A program made the translations under genes and the position numbers. From Halomonas sp. (lineage in GTDB: Bacteria; Pseudomonadota; Gammaproteobacteria; Pseudomonadales; Halomonadaceae), in NCBI GenBank assembly GCA_007116835.1, contig SKHS01000210.1, positions 1-6,193 of the forward strand: DNA of 6,193 bases, in the 5' to 3' direction. Of the stretch, positions 1 to 5,910 are shown piece by piece (within the stretch, counting starts at the first letter, position 1; every line of letters begins with the position of its first letter). The notes beneath the pieces were generated by a model that was not told the DNA's origin, did no database searches, and was given only the letters and a program-made list of their open reading frames with translations.

Positions 1-764
1 ATGCACGACGTTCCCAGACGCTTCCATAAAAACGCCACCGCATCCAGGCGAACGCTACGCACACCTTGCTGGAGGTAAAACAGTAAGATGCCGACAAACT
101 CCAGCAGCACATCCGGATTTTCAAAGTTTAAATCGATCTGGTCTTCCGAGAAGGTTGCCCATACATGGCGAGTACCTCGCCGGGTGGAAATGGGCACGAG
201 CAATGGGCTGCTGCGCGGCCGGGTGACTTGGGAAACATCCGTTTCTGGGTCAACCTCAATAAAGTAATCGCGCCCAGGCAGGCTGCCGGTTAAGTAATCC
301 ACAAACCACAGCGACTCACGCGATACATGGTTCAGCACCAAGTCAGCCATCAGGTCGTAGTGGTTTGCCAGCTCGCGCAGGTGTTCCCAATCGCCTAGCT
401 CTGGGTTGACCTCTCGGTAGTGAATGACCGAAAAGCCATCGTCGCTGCTCCAGGGGAAAAAGGGCAGCACATGAACGCCGCTAATGCGTTCGCCCAGGTA
501 GCGCAACAGAAACGCATTCAAAACGGCAAGGGGAGGTGCATCGTCAGCCACAATAGAGTCGCCGTAGCTAATGACCCACTGATCTTTTTCGCTCCATGTT
601 GGTGCATTGTCGTCCTCCGTCACGCGGCTTTTAATGTCCGTTAACGCCGGTGAGGTGGTGCGAAAGTGTTCAATATGTTGCCCAAGACGTCGCTGTACCT
701 CGCTGGCCCGAGGCCCGTACAGGTGTGATAGGTAACAATAGACCGTCTGCTCAAAATGGGGCAT
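1..764 (-). CDS. GH13_18-type sugar phosphorylase (sucrose/glucosylglycerate/glucosylglycerol phosphorylase family), N-terminal part
   Basis: The reading frame opens at ATG 762-764 (minus strand) and stays open to the window edge, giving 254 residues. An AAGGA Shine-Dalgarno (complement of 772-776) lies 7 nt upstream of the ATG. Family members split a glucosyl bond with inorganic phosphate, giving alpha-glucose 1-phosphate plus an acceptor, in the cytoplasm; no signal peptide is visible. Visible motifs: VLPFFPWSSDDGFSV (99-113) and GDWEHLREL (124-132) of the first barrel strands, conserved region I DLVLNH (141-146), QIDLNF (209-214), and region II GVRSVRLDAVAFLWK (234-248) with the predicted nucleophile Asp241. 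The ending GTSC after FLWK resembles the longer YcjM-like members (about 550-590 residues), so less than half is present and the acid/base Glu is outside. Acceptor specificity cannot be set from this part. In a halophile, glucosylglycerate or glucosylglycerol turnover is plausible, but that is inference. The gene is divergent from the nrdR-rib operon and probably independent of it. Confidence 0.88.
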   Translation of the reverse strand, partial: MPHFEQTVYCYLSHLYGPRASEVQRRLGQHIEHFRTTSPALTDIKSRVTEDDNAPTWSEKDQWVISYGDSIVADDAPPLAVLNAFLLRYLGERISGVHVLPFFPWSSDDGFSVIHYREVNPELGDWEHLRELANHYDLMADLVLNHVSRESLWFVDYLTGSLPGRDYFIEVDPETDVSQVTRPRSSPLLVPISTRRGTRHVWATFSEDQIDLNFENPDVLLEFVGILLFYLQQGVRSVRLDAVAFLWKRLGTSC

Positions 765-995
765 AGGAGTGTCCTTTAAAACAACCTACGACAAACGCTG
801 CAGCTTGTGTGCCAAATAGTTACAATGCTAGGTTAATGCCGCGTTTAATGAAGCGACTATTTCTGCTTGCAAGTGCTTCTTGACTGCATATCGTTGTAGC
901 GCGTGATGACTTCGCTGCTAATAAAATAGTTCACCATATGCCTCTATGTGCCGTTATCCGCGCTCGCTGCAGGTACTGACAACAGGTTGACTGCC
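765..995. promoter_or_regulatory. Divergent intergenic region between the sugar phosphorylase gene and nrdR
   Basis: These 231 bp separate two genes that point away from each other, so promoters for both should lie here. No complete sigma-70 promoter is convincing. On the plus strand there is a TTGACT hexamer (880-885) with only CGTGAT at a 16-bp spacing, a TAAAAT hexamer (922-927) without a good -35, and TACAAT (821-826), also without a -35. On the minus strand TTGCAA (complement of 868-873) has only ATTAAA at 17 bp. An 8-bp palindrome CTTGCAAG lies at 866-873. I see no coding frame, tRNA, or FMN or TPP riboswitch core. The promoter role is inferred from gene orientation; exact sites are undecided. 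Confidence 0.4.
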
Positions 996-1502
996 ATGCA
1001 TTGCCCTTTTTGTGGTGCTAATGATACTCGAGTGACCGACTCGCGGTTGGTGGCCGACGGTGACCAGGTGCGCCGTCGTCGCCAGTGCGCTAGTTGCCAT
1101 GAACGCTTCACCACCTACGAAACCGCTGAACTCATCATGCCAAGGGTTGTAAAGTCAGACGGCTCCCGGGAGACGTTTAACGAGAGCAAACTACGGGCAG
1201 GCATGCTACGTGCATTAGAAAAGCGCCCGGTGAGCGCTGAGGCCATAGAGGCTGCCGTTGAACGTATTCGCCAGTCACTGCGCGCTCGTGGAGACCGCGA
1301 AGTGAACGCCCGCGACATTGGCGAGGCGGTTATGAAAGCGTTAAGCAGCCTGGATCAAGTGGCCTATATCCGCTTTGCATCGGTCTATCGGAAATTTCAG
1401 GATTTAGACGAGTTTCGTGCAGAGATTGATCGGCTTTCTCAAGAGCCCGGCGATGTGGCACCTTCGCCGCTCGATCCTCAACATCGTGGAGAGGGGCGAT
1501 GA
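996..1502 (+). CDS. nrdR: Transcriptional repressor NrdR
   Basis: NrdR is a cytoplasmic zinc- and nucleotide-binding repressor of ribonucleotide reductase genes, acting at NrdR boxes. The 168-residue product starts with MHCPFCGANDTRVTDSR, the typical N-terminus. The zinc ribbon uses Cys3, Cys6, Cys31 and Cys34, with the basic run RRRR (26-29) just before the second cysteine pair. Residues from about 50 to 140 form the ATP-cone domain, including VVKSDGSRETFNESKL (51-66) and YIRFASVYRKFQD (124-136). The start at ATG 996 is chosen because the family begins at MHCPFC. An in-frame GTG at 948 would add 16 residues with no family counterpart. The ribosome site is weak (AGG at 984-986). A Pro-rich tail of about 18 residues follows the cone, making it somewhat longer than the E. 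coli protein (149 residues). The stop overlaps the ribD start by 4 nt. No nrd gene is present in the window, so its targets lie elsewhere. Confidence 0.97.
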   Translation: MHCPFCGANDTRVTDSRLVADGDQVRRRRQCASCHERFTTYETAELIMPRVVKSDGSRETFNESKLRAGMLRALEKRPVSAEAIEAAVERIRQSLRARGDREVNARDIGEAVMKALSSLDQVAYIRFASVYRKFQDLDEFRAEIDRLSQEPGDVAPSPLDPQHRGEGR

Positions 1503-2665
1503 GTCAGCCGTTAAAAGACGTGTTTACCACCGCCGATCATCAGTATATGGCGCGTGCGTTACAGCTAGCGACACAGGGGCTCTATACAACGGATCCTAAC
1601 CCCCGGGTTGGCTGCGTTATTGTGCGCTACGACCCGCAGGGTGAGGGGCACGTTGTCGGTGAAGGCTTGCATGTGCGAGCAGGCGAACCCCATGCCGAGA
1701 TTCATGCGCTTAACGCCGCAGGCGTAGAGGCAAAAGGGGCAACGGCTTACGTTACCCTAGAGCCCTGTTCCCACACCGGGCGCACCGGCCCCTGTGCCGT
1801 TGCGTTAGTAAATGCTCAGGTTGAGCGTGTTGTGGTGGCCATGGTAGACCCAAACCCCCAGGTAAGCGGAACGGGCATTAAGCGGCTGCAAGCGGCAGGG
1901 ATTCAAGTGGATATAGGTTTGCTGGAGCAAGATGCCCGAGCCTTGAACCCTGGGTTTATTTCACGCATGCAGCGTAAGCGCCCCTTTGTACGCCTAAAAA
2001 TGGCCATGAGCTTAGACGGCCGCACCGCGATGGGGTCAGGAGAGTCCCAGTGGATTACTGGCCCAGAAGCGCGCTGCCAAGTGCAGCGCTTGCGTGCCCG
2101 CTCAAGCGCTATTTTAAGTGGCGTTGAGTCCGTTATCATGGATGATTCTCGGTTAACCGTGCGTGCCGATCAGCTGGCGCTTGATAACGCGGATGCGGTG
2201 AGTCAAAGACAGCCCCTACGGGTTATTTTGGACTCACGGTTGCGGCTGCCGCTAGCGGCAGCTTGCCTACGTGAGCCAGGGCGTACGCTGATTATCACAA
2301 CCGAGCAACACAGTGAAGAAAAGCGCCGCAAGCTAGAGGCAGCCGGCGCAGAAATTCAGGTGTTTCCCGCTGACCAGCAAGGGCGGATAACGCTGGAAGA
2401 CATGTTGTATTGGTTAGCGGAACATGAGCAGGTCAATGAACTGCTCGTTGAAACCGGTGCGACCCTTGGCGGTGCGCTTTTGGAAGCCAACGTTGTCGAC
2501 GAGCTGCAGCTGTTTGTTGCCCCCACGCTGTTAGGAGGGGAGGCCCGGCCACTGTTTGCACTACCCGGTATGACGCGCATGGCAGATCAAAAGCGTCTGA
2601 CCATCAAAGAAATACGAGCCGTTGGGAGTGATTGGCGAATTACCGCCGCACTGCATGCCGACTAG
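1499..2665 (+). CDS. ribD: Bifunctional diaminohydroxyphosphoribosylaminopyrimidine deaminase / 5-amino-6-(5-phosphoribosylamino)uracil reductase
   Basis: RibD carries out the second and third steps of riboflavin synthesis: deamination of the pyrimidine formed from GTP, then NADPH-dependent reduction of its ribosyl side chain. The 388-residue protein has both domains. The N-terminal cytidine-deaminase-like domain (about 14-150) has HAE at 65-67 (zinc ligand His65, catalytic Glu67) and PCSHTGRTGPC at 89-99 (zinc ligands Cys90 and Cys99). The C-terminal reductase (about 160-388) shows RPFVRLKMAMSLDGRTA (161-177), SQWITGPEAR (183-192) and LVETGATLGGALL (316-328), the equivalent of the usual E-x-G-x-x-L motif. 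All expected catalytic residues are present. The ATG at 1499 overlaps the nrdR stop as ATGA, and a GAGAGGGG ribosome site (1489-1496) lies just upstream, so translation is probably coupled. In the Pseudomonas order the next gene would be riboflavin synthase; here it is ribB. Confidence 0.97.
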   Translation: MSQPLKDVFTTADHQYMARALQLATQGLYTTDPNPRVGCVIVRYDPQGEGHVVGEGLHVRAGEPHAEIHALNAAGVEAKGATAYVTLEPCSHTGRTGPCAVALVNAQVERVVVAMVDPNPQVSGTGIKRLQAAGIQVDIGLLEQDARALNPGFISRMQRKRPFVRLKMAMSLDGRTAMGSGESQWITGPEARCQVQRLRARSSAILSGVESVIMDDSRLTVRADQLALDNADAVSQRQPLRVILDSRLRLPLAAACLREPGRTLIITTEQHSEEKRRKLEAAGAEIQVFPADQQGRITLEDMLYWLAEHEQVNELLVETGATLGGALLEANVVDELQLFVAPTLLGGEARPLFALPGMTRMADQKRLTIKEIRAVGSDWRITAALHAD

Positions 2666-2702
2666 CGCACGCGCCCATAGCAAGGTACCCTGACGCGCGA
2701 AA

Positions 2703-2728
2703 TCGCATCTAATGCGACCACTTTTTTT
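2703..2728 (+). terminator. Small inverted repeat followed by a T7 tract in the ribB leader (possible attenuator)
   Basis: A perfect 6-bp inverted repeat, TCGCAT (2703-2708) and ATGCGA (2712-2717) with a CTA loop, is followed 4 nt later by seven consecutive T (2722-2728). The T tract runs straight into the ribB Shine-Dalgarno GGAGA (2729-2733). This has the layout of an intrinsic terminator, but the stem is short, only half G-C, and set back from the T tract. Efficient termination is therefore doubtful. It could instead lower read-through into ribB or simply be a U-rich ribosome-binding leader. It lies in the 72-nt ribD-ribB gap, the only long gap in the rib part of the operon. Confidence 0.3.
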
Positions 2729-2737
2729 GGAGATTCC

Positions 2738-3904
2738 ATGGCGCACTCCTCTTCAGAAGGTTTGTCCCCCATCGCTGAACTGGTGGAAGATATCCGCCAG
2801 GGTAAAATGGTTATTCTCATGGATGATGAGGATCGCGAAAATGAAGGCGACATCATCATGGCGGCCGAAAAAGTTCAGGCCGAGCATATCAACTTCATGG
2901 CACGCTATGCCTGCGGTTTGATCTGCATGCCGATGACCCGCGAGCGCTGTGAACAGCTGAGTTTGCCGCTCATGGTGCGTGATAATGGCTCTGGTTTTGG
3001 CACCAAGTTCACGCTTTCCATTGAAGCGACCGAAGGCGTCACCACGGGAATTTCAGCGGCCGATCGTGCGCGCACGGTTCAAGCGGCTGTTGCTGCGAAT
3101 GCCAAGCCCTCTGATATTGTGCAGCCAGGTCATATTTTCCCACTAATGGCTGAACCAGGTGGCGTTTTACGACGCGCAGGGCATACCGAAGCGGCGTGTG
3201 ATTTAGCCGCCTTAGCCGGCTGTGACCCCAGCGGCGTGATCTGTGAAATCATGAACGACGATGGCAGCATGGCGCGTCGTCCAGAGCTTGAGGTATTTGC
3301 TAAAAAGCACGGCATCAAGATTGGCACGATTGCTGATTTGATCCACTACCGGATTATCAACGAACAAACGGTTGACCCCGTAGAAACCACAACGGTGCAA
3401 ACGGCGGCTGGCGAGCTGACGCTGCACGTGTTCCGCGACCGTATCCAGGGAGCGCACCACCTTGCCTTGGTAAAAGGCCAGCCAACGCCAGGGCAGCCCA
3501 CCACGGTTCGCGTTCACTTAGCCGATACGCTCCGCGATATCGTGGGGCTGATTAAAGGTGAGCAGTGCCGCTGGGATGCCCACCGTGCGCTGCAAGAGAT
3601 TGCCAATGCACCAGCAGGGGTATTTGTGCTGATTGACGATGGCCGTCCTCATCAGGATTTAAAAGATCAGTTAGATATTTTTCTGGATCGCGTGCGTCAG
3701 CCACGCACCAGTGATTCAGACGGGGCGGGTAACTACTTAACCATTGGTACTGGCTCGCAAATCCTACGCCACTTAGGGGTAGGCAAAATGCGGTTACTTA
3801 GCTCTCCGTGGAAATTTTCGGCGCTCTCTGGTTTTGACCTTGAAGTGGTTGAGCGCTTGGGGCCCAATGACACGGCGTATGAGCCAACTTCTCAGCAGGA
3901 ATAA
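2738..3904 (+). CDS. ribB: 3,4-dihydroxy-2-butanone 4-phosphate synthase with degenerate GTP cyclohydrolase II-like domain (RibBX type; usually labelled RibBA)
   Basis: The N-terminal domain (about 8-205) converts ribulose 5-phosphate to 3,4-dihydroxy-2-butanone 4-phosphate plus formate, supplying the four-carbon unit of riboflavin. It carries DDEDRENEGD (29-38, acidic substrate/Mg site), GFGTKFTLSIEA (86-97), TGISAADR (103-110) and RRAGHTEAACDLA (145-157) with the metal ligand His149. The C-terminal half (about 215-388) keeps the GTP cyclohydrolase II fold outline: RVHLADTLRD (258-267), GTGSQILRHLGVGKMRLL (337-354) and FSALSGFDLEVVERL (360-374). It lacks the zinc-binding Cys set of RibA: where RibA reads ECLTGD and RCDCG, this reads LADTLRD and CRWDAH. 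Cyclohydrolase activity is therefore not expected, and the domain matches the RibX part described in Proteobacteria. The start at ATG 2738 is supported by GGAGA at 2729-2733. Its product is a direct substrate of RibH, the next gene 4 nt downstream. A separate ribA is implied. Confidence 0.95.
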   Translation: MAHSSSEGLSPIAELVEDIRQGKMVILMDDEDRENEGDIIMAAEKVQAEHINFMARYACGLICMPMTRERCEQLSLPLMVRDNGSGFGTKFTLSIEATEGVTTGISAADRARTVQAAVAANAKPSDIVQPGHIFPLMAEPGGVLRRAGHTEAACDLAALAGCDPSGVICEIMNDDGSMARRPELEVFAKKHGIKIGTIADLIHYRIINEQTVDPVETTTVQTAAGELTLHVFRDRIQGAHHLALVKGQPTPGQPTTVRVHLADTLRDIVGLIKGEQCRWDAHRALQEIANAPAGVFVLIDDGRPHQDLKDQLDIFLDRVRQPRTSDSDGAGNYLTIGTGSQILRHLGVGKMRLLSSPWKFSALSGFDLEVVERLGPNDTAYEPTSQQE

Positions 3905-3908
3905 ATTG

Positions 3909-4397
3909 ATGCACTCCCTTTCGCAAGTTGAAGGTACTTTTGTGGATGTCGATGGCCGCTACGTCATCGTTGTAGGTCGTTTTAACCATCACGTTGTTGA
4001 TAGTTTGGTAGAAGGTGCTATCGACAGCCTGACGCGCCACGGCGTTGATGCCGAAAATATTCATATCGTGCATGTGCCCGGTGCTTGGGAACTACCGCTT
4101 GCAGTGAAGCGTGTTCTTAAGGTCATGAAGCCTGACGCAGTGATTGCACTTGGCGCAGTGATTCGTGGTGGCACGCCGCATTTTGAGTACGTGGCAGGCG
4201 GCTGTAACACGGCGATGAACCATCTCCAGCTCGAGTTCGATACGCCAGTAGCAAACGGTGTGTTGACCGTTGAGTCCATTGAGCAGGCCATTGAGCGTGC
4301 GGGTACCAAAGCCGGTAATAAAGGCACCGAAGCCGCGATGGCAGCCATGGAAATGGTCTCACTGTTGCGCGCGTTGCCGCTAGGAGACCACCAATGA
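3909..4397 (+). CDS. ribH: 6,7-dimethyl-8-ribityllumazine synthase
   Basis: RibH condenses 3,4-dihydroxy-2-butanone 4-phosphate with 5-amino-6-ribitylaminouracil to form lumazine, the penultimate riboflavin intermediate. It usually works as a large oligomer. The product is 162 residues, a normal length. Motifs: GRFN (23-26), VPGAWELP (56-63, phosphate/pyrimidine pocket), LGAVIRGGTPHFEYV (81-95) with the acid-base His91, and IEQAIERAGTKAGNKG (124-139) with Arg130. The start at ATG 3909 is preferred because AGGA at 3897-3900 lies 8 nt upstream and the following residues begin the normal family N-terminus. The same frame is open further upstream to 3834, but that would overlap ribB by about 70 nt. 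One oddity is NGVLT at 116-120, where E. coli and Bacillus enzymes have FGVLT. The stop overlaps the nusB start (ATGA). Confidence 0.96.
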   Translation: MHSLSQVEGTFVDVDGRYVIVVGRFNHHVVDSLVEGAIDSLTRHGVDAENIHIVHVPGAWELPLAVKRVLKVMKPDAVIALGAVIRGGTPHFEYVAGGCNTAMNHLQLEFDTPVANGVLTVESIEQAIERAGTKAGNKGTEAAMAAMEMVSLLRALPLGDHQ

Positions 4398-4897
4398 GCG
4401 AACGTCGTGAGCGTAAGCCCTCTGCCGCGCAGCTAGGGCGTCACGCCGCACGTGAGCTGGCGGTTCAGGGTCTCTACCAGTGGCAAATGACCGGTAAATC
4501 GATCACCACGATCGAAGCTGAGTTTCGTAGCCAGGTAGCGGACGATGATCTAGAAGATTATGAAAACTGGGTAAAGGTAATGGAAATCGCCGATAAGGCG
4601 TTGTTCCATGAATTGCTGCATAACACGGTCAGGTTCAAAGCAGAGCTGGACCGTGAAATCGCCCCCTTACTAGACCGTCGTTTAGAAGACCTGGATGCGG
4701 TAGAACTCGCTATTCTGCGGTTGGGTGCTTACGAGCTTTCTCGGCGGATGGAAGTGCCTTACCGGGTGGTCATTAATGAAGGCGTTGAGCTGGCCAAATC
4801 ATTTGGCGCCACTGACGGCCATAAATACGTGAACGGCATTCTCGATAAGCTGGCAAACCGCTTACGAAGTGCCGAGGTCAGTGCTCGCCGTCTGTAA
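4394..4897 (+). CDS. nusB: Transcription antitermination factor NusB
   Basis: NusB binds boxA RNA together with NusE (ribosomal protein S10) and helps RNA polymerase read through rRNA operons. The 167-residue all-helical protein shows the standard motifs: RHAARELAVQGLYQWQ (16-31) with the Arg-rich RNA-facing N-terminus, LEDLDAVELAILRLGAYEL (97-115), PYRVVINEGVELAKSFG (122-138) and GHKYVNGILDKLA (142-154). It is a little longer than E. coli NusB (139 residues) because of a charged N-terminal lead of about 14 residues and a short C-terminal tail. The ATG at 4394 forms an ATGA overlap with the ribH stop, and AGGAG at 4382-4386 lies 7 nt before it, so the start is secure. NusB has no role in riboflavin chemistry, but the ribH-nusB pairing is very common in bacteria. 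A GC-rich inverted repeat spans its stop codon. Confidence 0.97.
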   Translation: MSERRERKPSAAQLGRHAARELAVQGLYQWQMTGKSITTIEAEFRSQVADDDLEDYENWVKVMEIADKALFHELLHNTVRFKAELDREIAPLLDRRLEDLDAVELAILRLGAYELSRRMEVPYRVVINEGVELAKSFGATDGHKYVNGILDKLANRLRSAEVSARRL

Positions 4898-4904
4898 GGC
4901 GAGC
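4883..4904 (+). other. GC-rich 7-bp inverted repeat spanning the nusB stop codon
   Basis: GCTCGCC (4883-4889) and GGCGAGC (4898-4904) are perfect reverse complements, six of seven pairs being G-C, with an 8-nt loop that contains the nusB TAA. No T tract follows (next bases TTCCTGATAATG), so it is not a classical intrinsic terminator. In mRNA it could form a stable hairpin between nusB and thiL that affects RNA stability or processing. The hairpin is inferred from base pairing only; the repeat itself is seen directly. Confidence 0.4.
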
Positions 4905-4932
4905 TTCCTGATAATGCGTTTAAGGGGCCTTT

Positions 4933-5910
4933 GTGCTTGGCGAATTTGAACTGATTCAGCGCTATTTCATGTCGCCGCAGGAGGCGCACGCGACAGCTGG
5001 CATAGCGCTTGGCAATGGCGACGACGCTGCGCTGTTGGTACCCCAGGCAGGACAGCAGCTTGTGGTCAGCGTGGATACGTCTGTCGTTAATGTCCACTTT
5101 CCCCACGATGCGCCTGCCCATGCGATTGGGCACCGTGCCCTGGCTGTCGCGTTGAGCGACCTGGCGGCAATGGGGGCAAGCGCGCGTTGGTGCGTGATGT
5201 CGCTGACACTAAACCACCAGGCCTTTAGTGCACGTTCAGCGGCAGAGCAGTGGCTAGCGGCGTATGCGGAAGGGTTTCATGCGCTGTGCCAGCAGCATGC
5301 CACCGCGCTGGTGGGGGGCGATGTAACCTCAGGTACGCTGGCCATTGGCGTTACCGTCATGGGTGAAGTGCCTGCTGGCAAAGCATTGACCCGTTCAGGT
5401 GCGCACCCAGGCGATATCGTCGCCGTTACCGGGGCACTTGGCGGCGGGGCTGGTGGTTTGATGCGTTGGCGTCAAGGTGAGCGGGAGCTAGCCGACCCAC
5501 TGTTAGCGCGTTATTTGCTCCCTCAGCCACGTTTAGCCGCAGGTGAAGCGTTACGCGATTTAGCCACCGCCGCGCTGGATATTTCCGATGGCTTGCTTGC
5601 GGATTTAGCGCATCTGCGCAACGCATCTCAGGTGGGGTGTGCCCTTGACGTTGATGCTATACCTCTAGCGGAAGGGCTGCAGGAGGCGTTAGGCTTAGAC
5701 GCTGCACGCAAGGCTGCCTTATCAGGGGGTGACGACTACGAGCTGCTGGTGACGCTGGCGCCAGAGCACGTAGAAACAGCGCGGCAGCGTCTCGCTAAGT
5801 TGGGGGTCTCGTTAACTGTGATAGGTCGCTGTACTGATACCCCAGGCGTGACGGGCGTTGCGCCTAGTGACAACGAAGGATGGCAGCATTTTAGCGGGGT
5901 AGCGCCATGA
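4933..5910 (+). CDS. thiL: Thiamine-monophosphate kinase
   Basis: ThiL phosphorylates thiamine monophosphate with ATP to give the cofactor thiamine diphosphate, in the cytoplasm. The 325-residue product belongs to the PurM/ThiL ATP-binding fold. Key motifs: GEFELIQRYF (3-12), GNGDDAALL (27-35) with the metal-binding acid pair, SVDTSV (46-51), LSDLAAMGA (74-82), GGDVTSG (128-134), LDISDGLLADL (215-225) and SGGDDYELL (264-272). All expected Mg/ATP aspartates are present and length is normal. The start is GTG at 4933: AAGGGG (4922-4927) lies 5 nt upstream, and the following residues match the family N-terminus (E. coli begins MACGEFSLI). The only nearby ATG, at 4914, is in another frame and soon hits a stop. 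The 35-nt gap after nusB and the GTG start suggest looser coupling than elsewhere in the operon. The TGA stop overlaps the pgpA ATG. Confidence 0.96.
   Translation: MLGEFELIQRYFMSPQEAHATAGIALGNGDDAALLVPQAGQQLVVSVDTSVVNVHFPHDAPAHAIGHRALAVALSDLAAMGASARWCVMSLTLNHQAFSARSAAEQWLAAYAEGFHALCQQHATALVGGDVTSGTLAIGVTVMGEVPAGKALTRSGAHPGDIVAVTGALGGGAGGLMRWRQGERELADPLLARYLLPQPRLAAGEALRDLATAALDISDGLLADLAHLRNASQVGCALDVDAIPLAEGLQEALGLDAARKAALSGGDDYELLVTLAPEHVETARQRLAKLGVSLTVIGRCTDTPGVTGVAPSDNEGWQHFSGVAP

Noticed and set aside
420..644. 74-residue plus-strand open frame
   Set aside because: It lies entirely antisense to the sugar phosphorylase coding frame and has no recognisable motif; a shadow frame.
896..918. 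GTAGCG/CGCTGC imperfect inverted repeat upstream of nrdR
   Set aside because: Six pairs including a G-U and an 11-nt loop; within chance expectation and no T tract or operator resemblance.
948..995. Upstream GTG start extending NrdR by 16 residues
   Set aside because: The family N-terminus is MHCPFC at 996; the extension shows no conserved features and GTG is the weaker choice.
765..995. Possible FMN or TPP riboswitch ahead of the operon
   Set aside because: No conserved riboswitch core was recognised here, and the 72-nt ribD-ribB gap and 35-nt nusB-thiL gap are too short to hold one.
765..995. NrdR box (autoregulation of nrdR)
   Set aside because: No pair of NrdR-box-like palindromes was found in the upstream region.
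3212..3517. 101-residue minus-strand open frame
   Set aside because: Fully antisense to ribB, with no ribosome site or motif evidence; a shadow of a well-supported gene.
3834..3908. Upstream start extending RibH by 25 residues
   Set aside because: It would overlap ribB by about 70 nt and lacks a better ribosome site than the AGGA before ATG 3909.
4759..5133. 124-residue minus-strand open frame across nusB-thiL
   Set aside because: Antisense to two strongly supported genes, including their conserved motifs; coding potential is explained by those genes.
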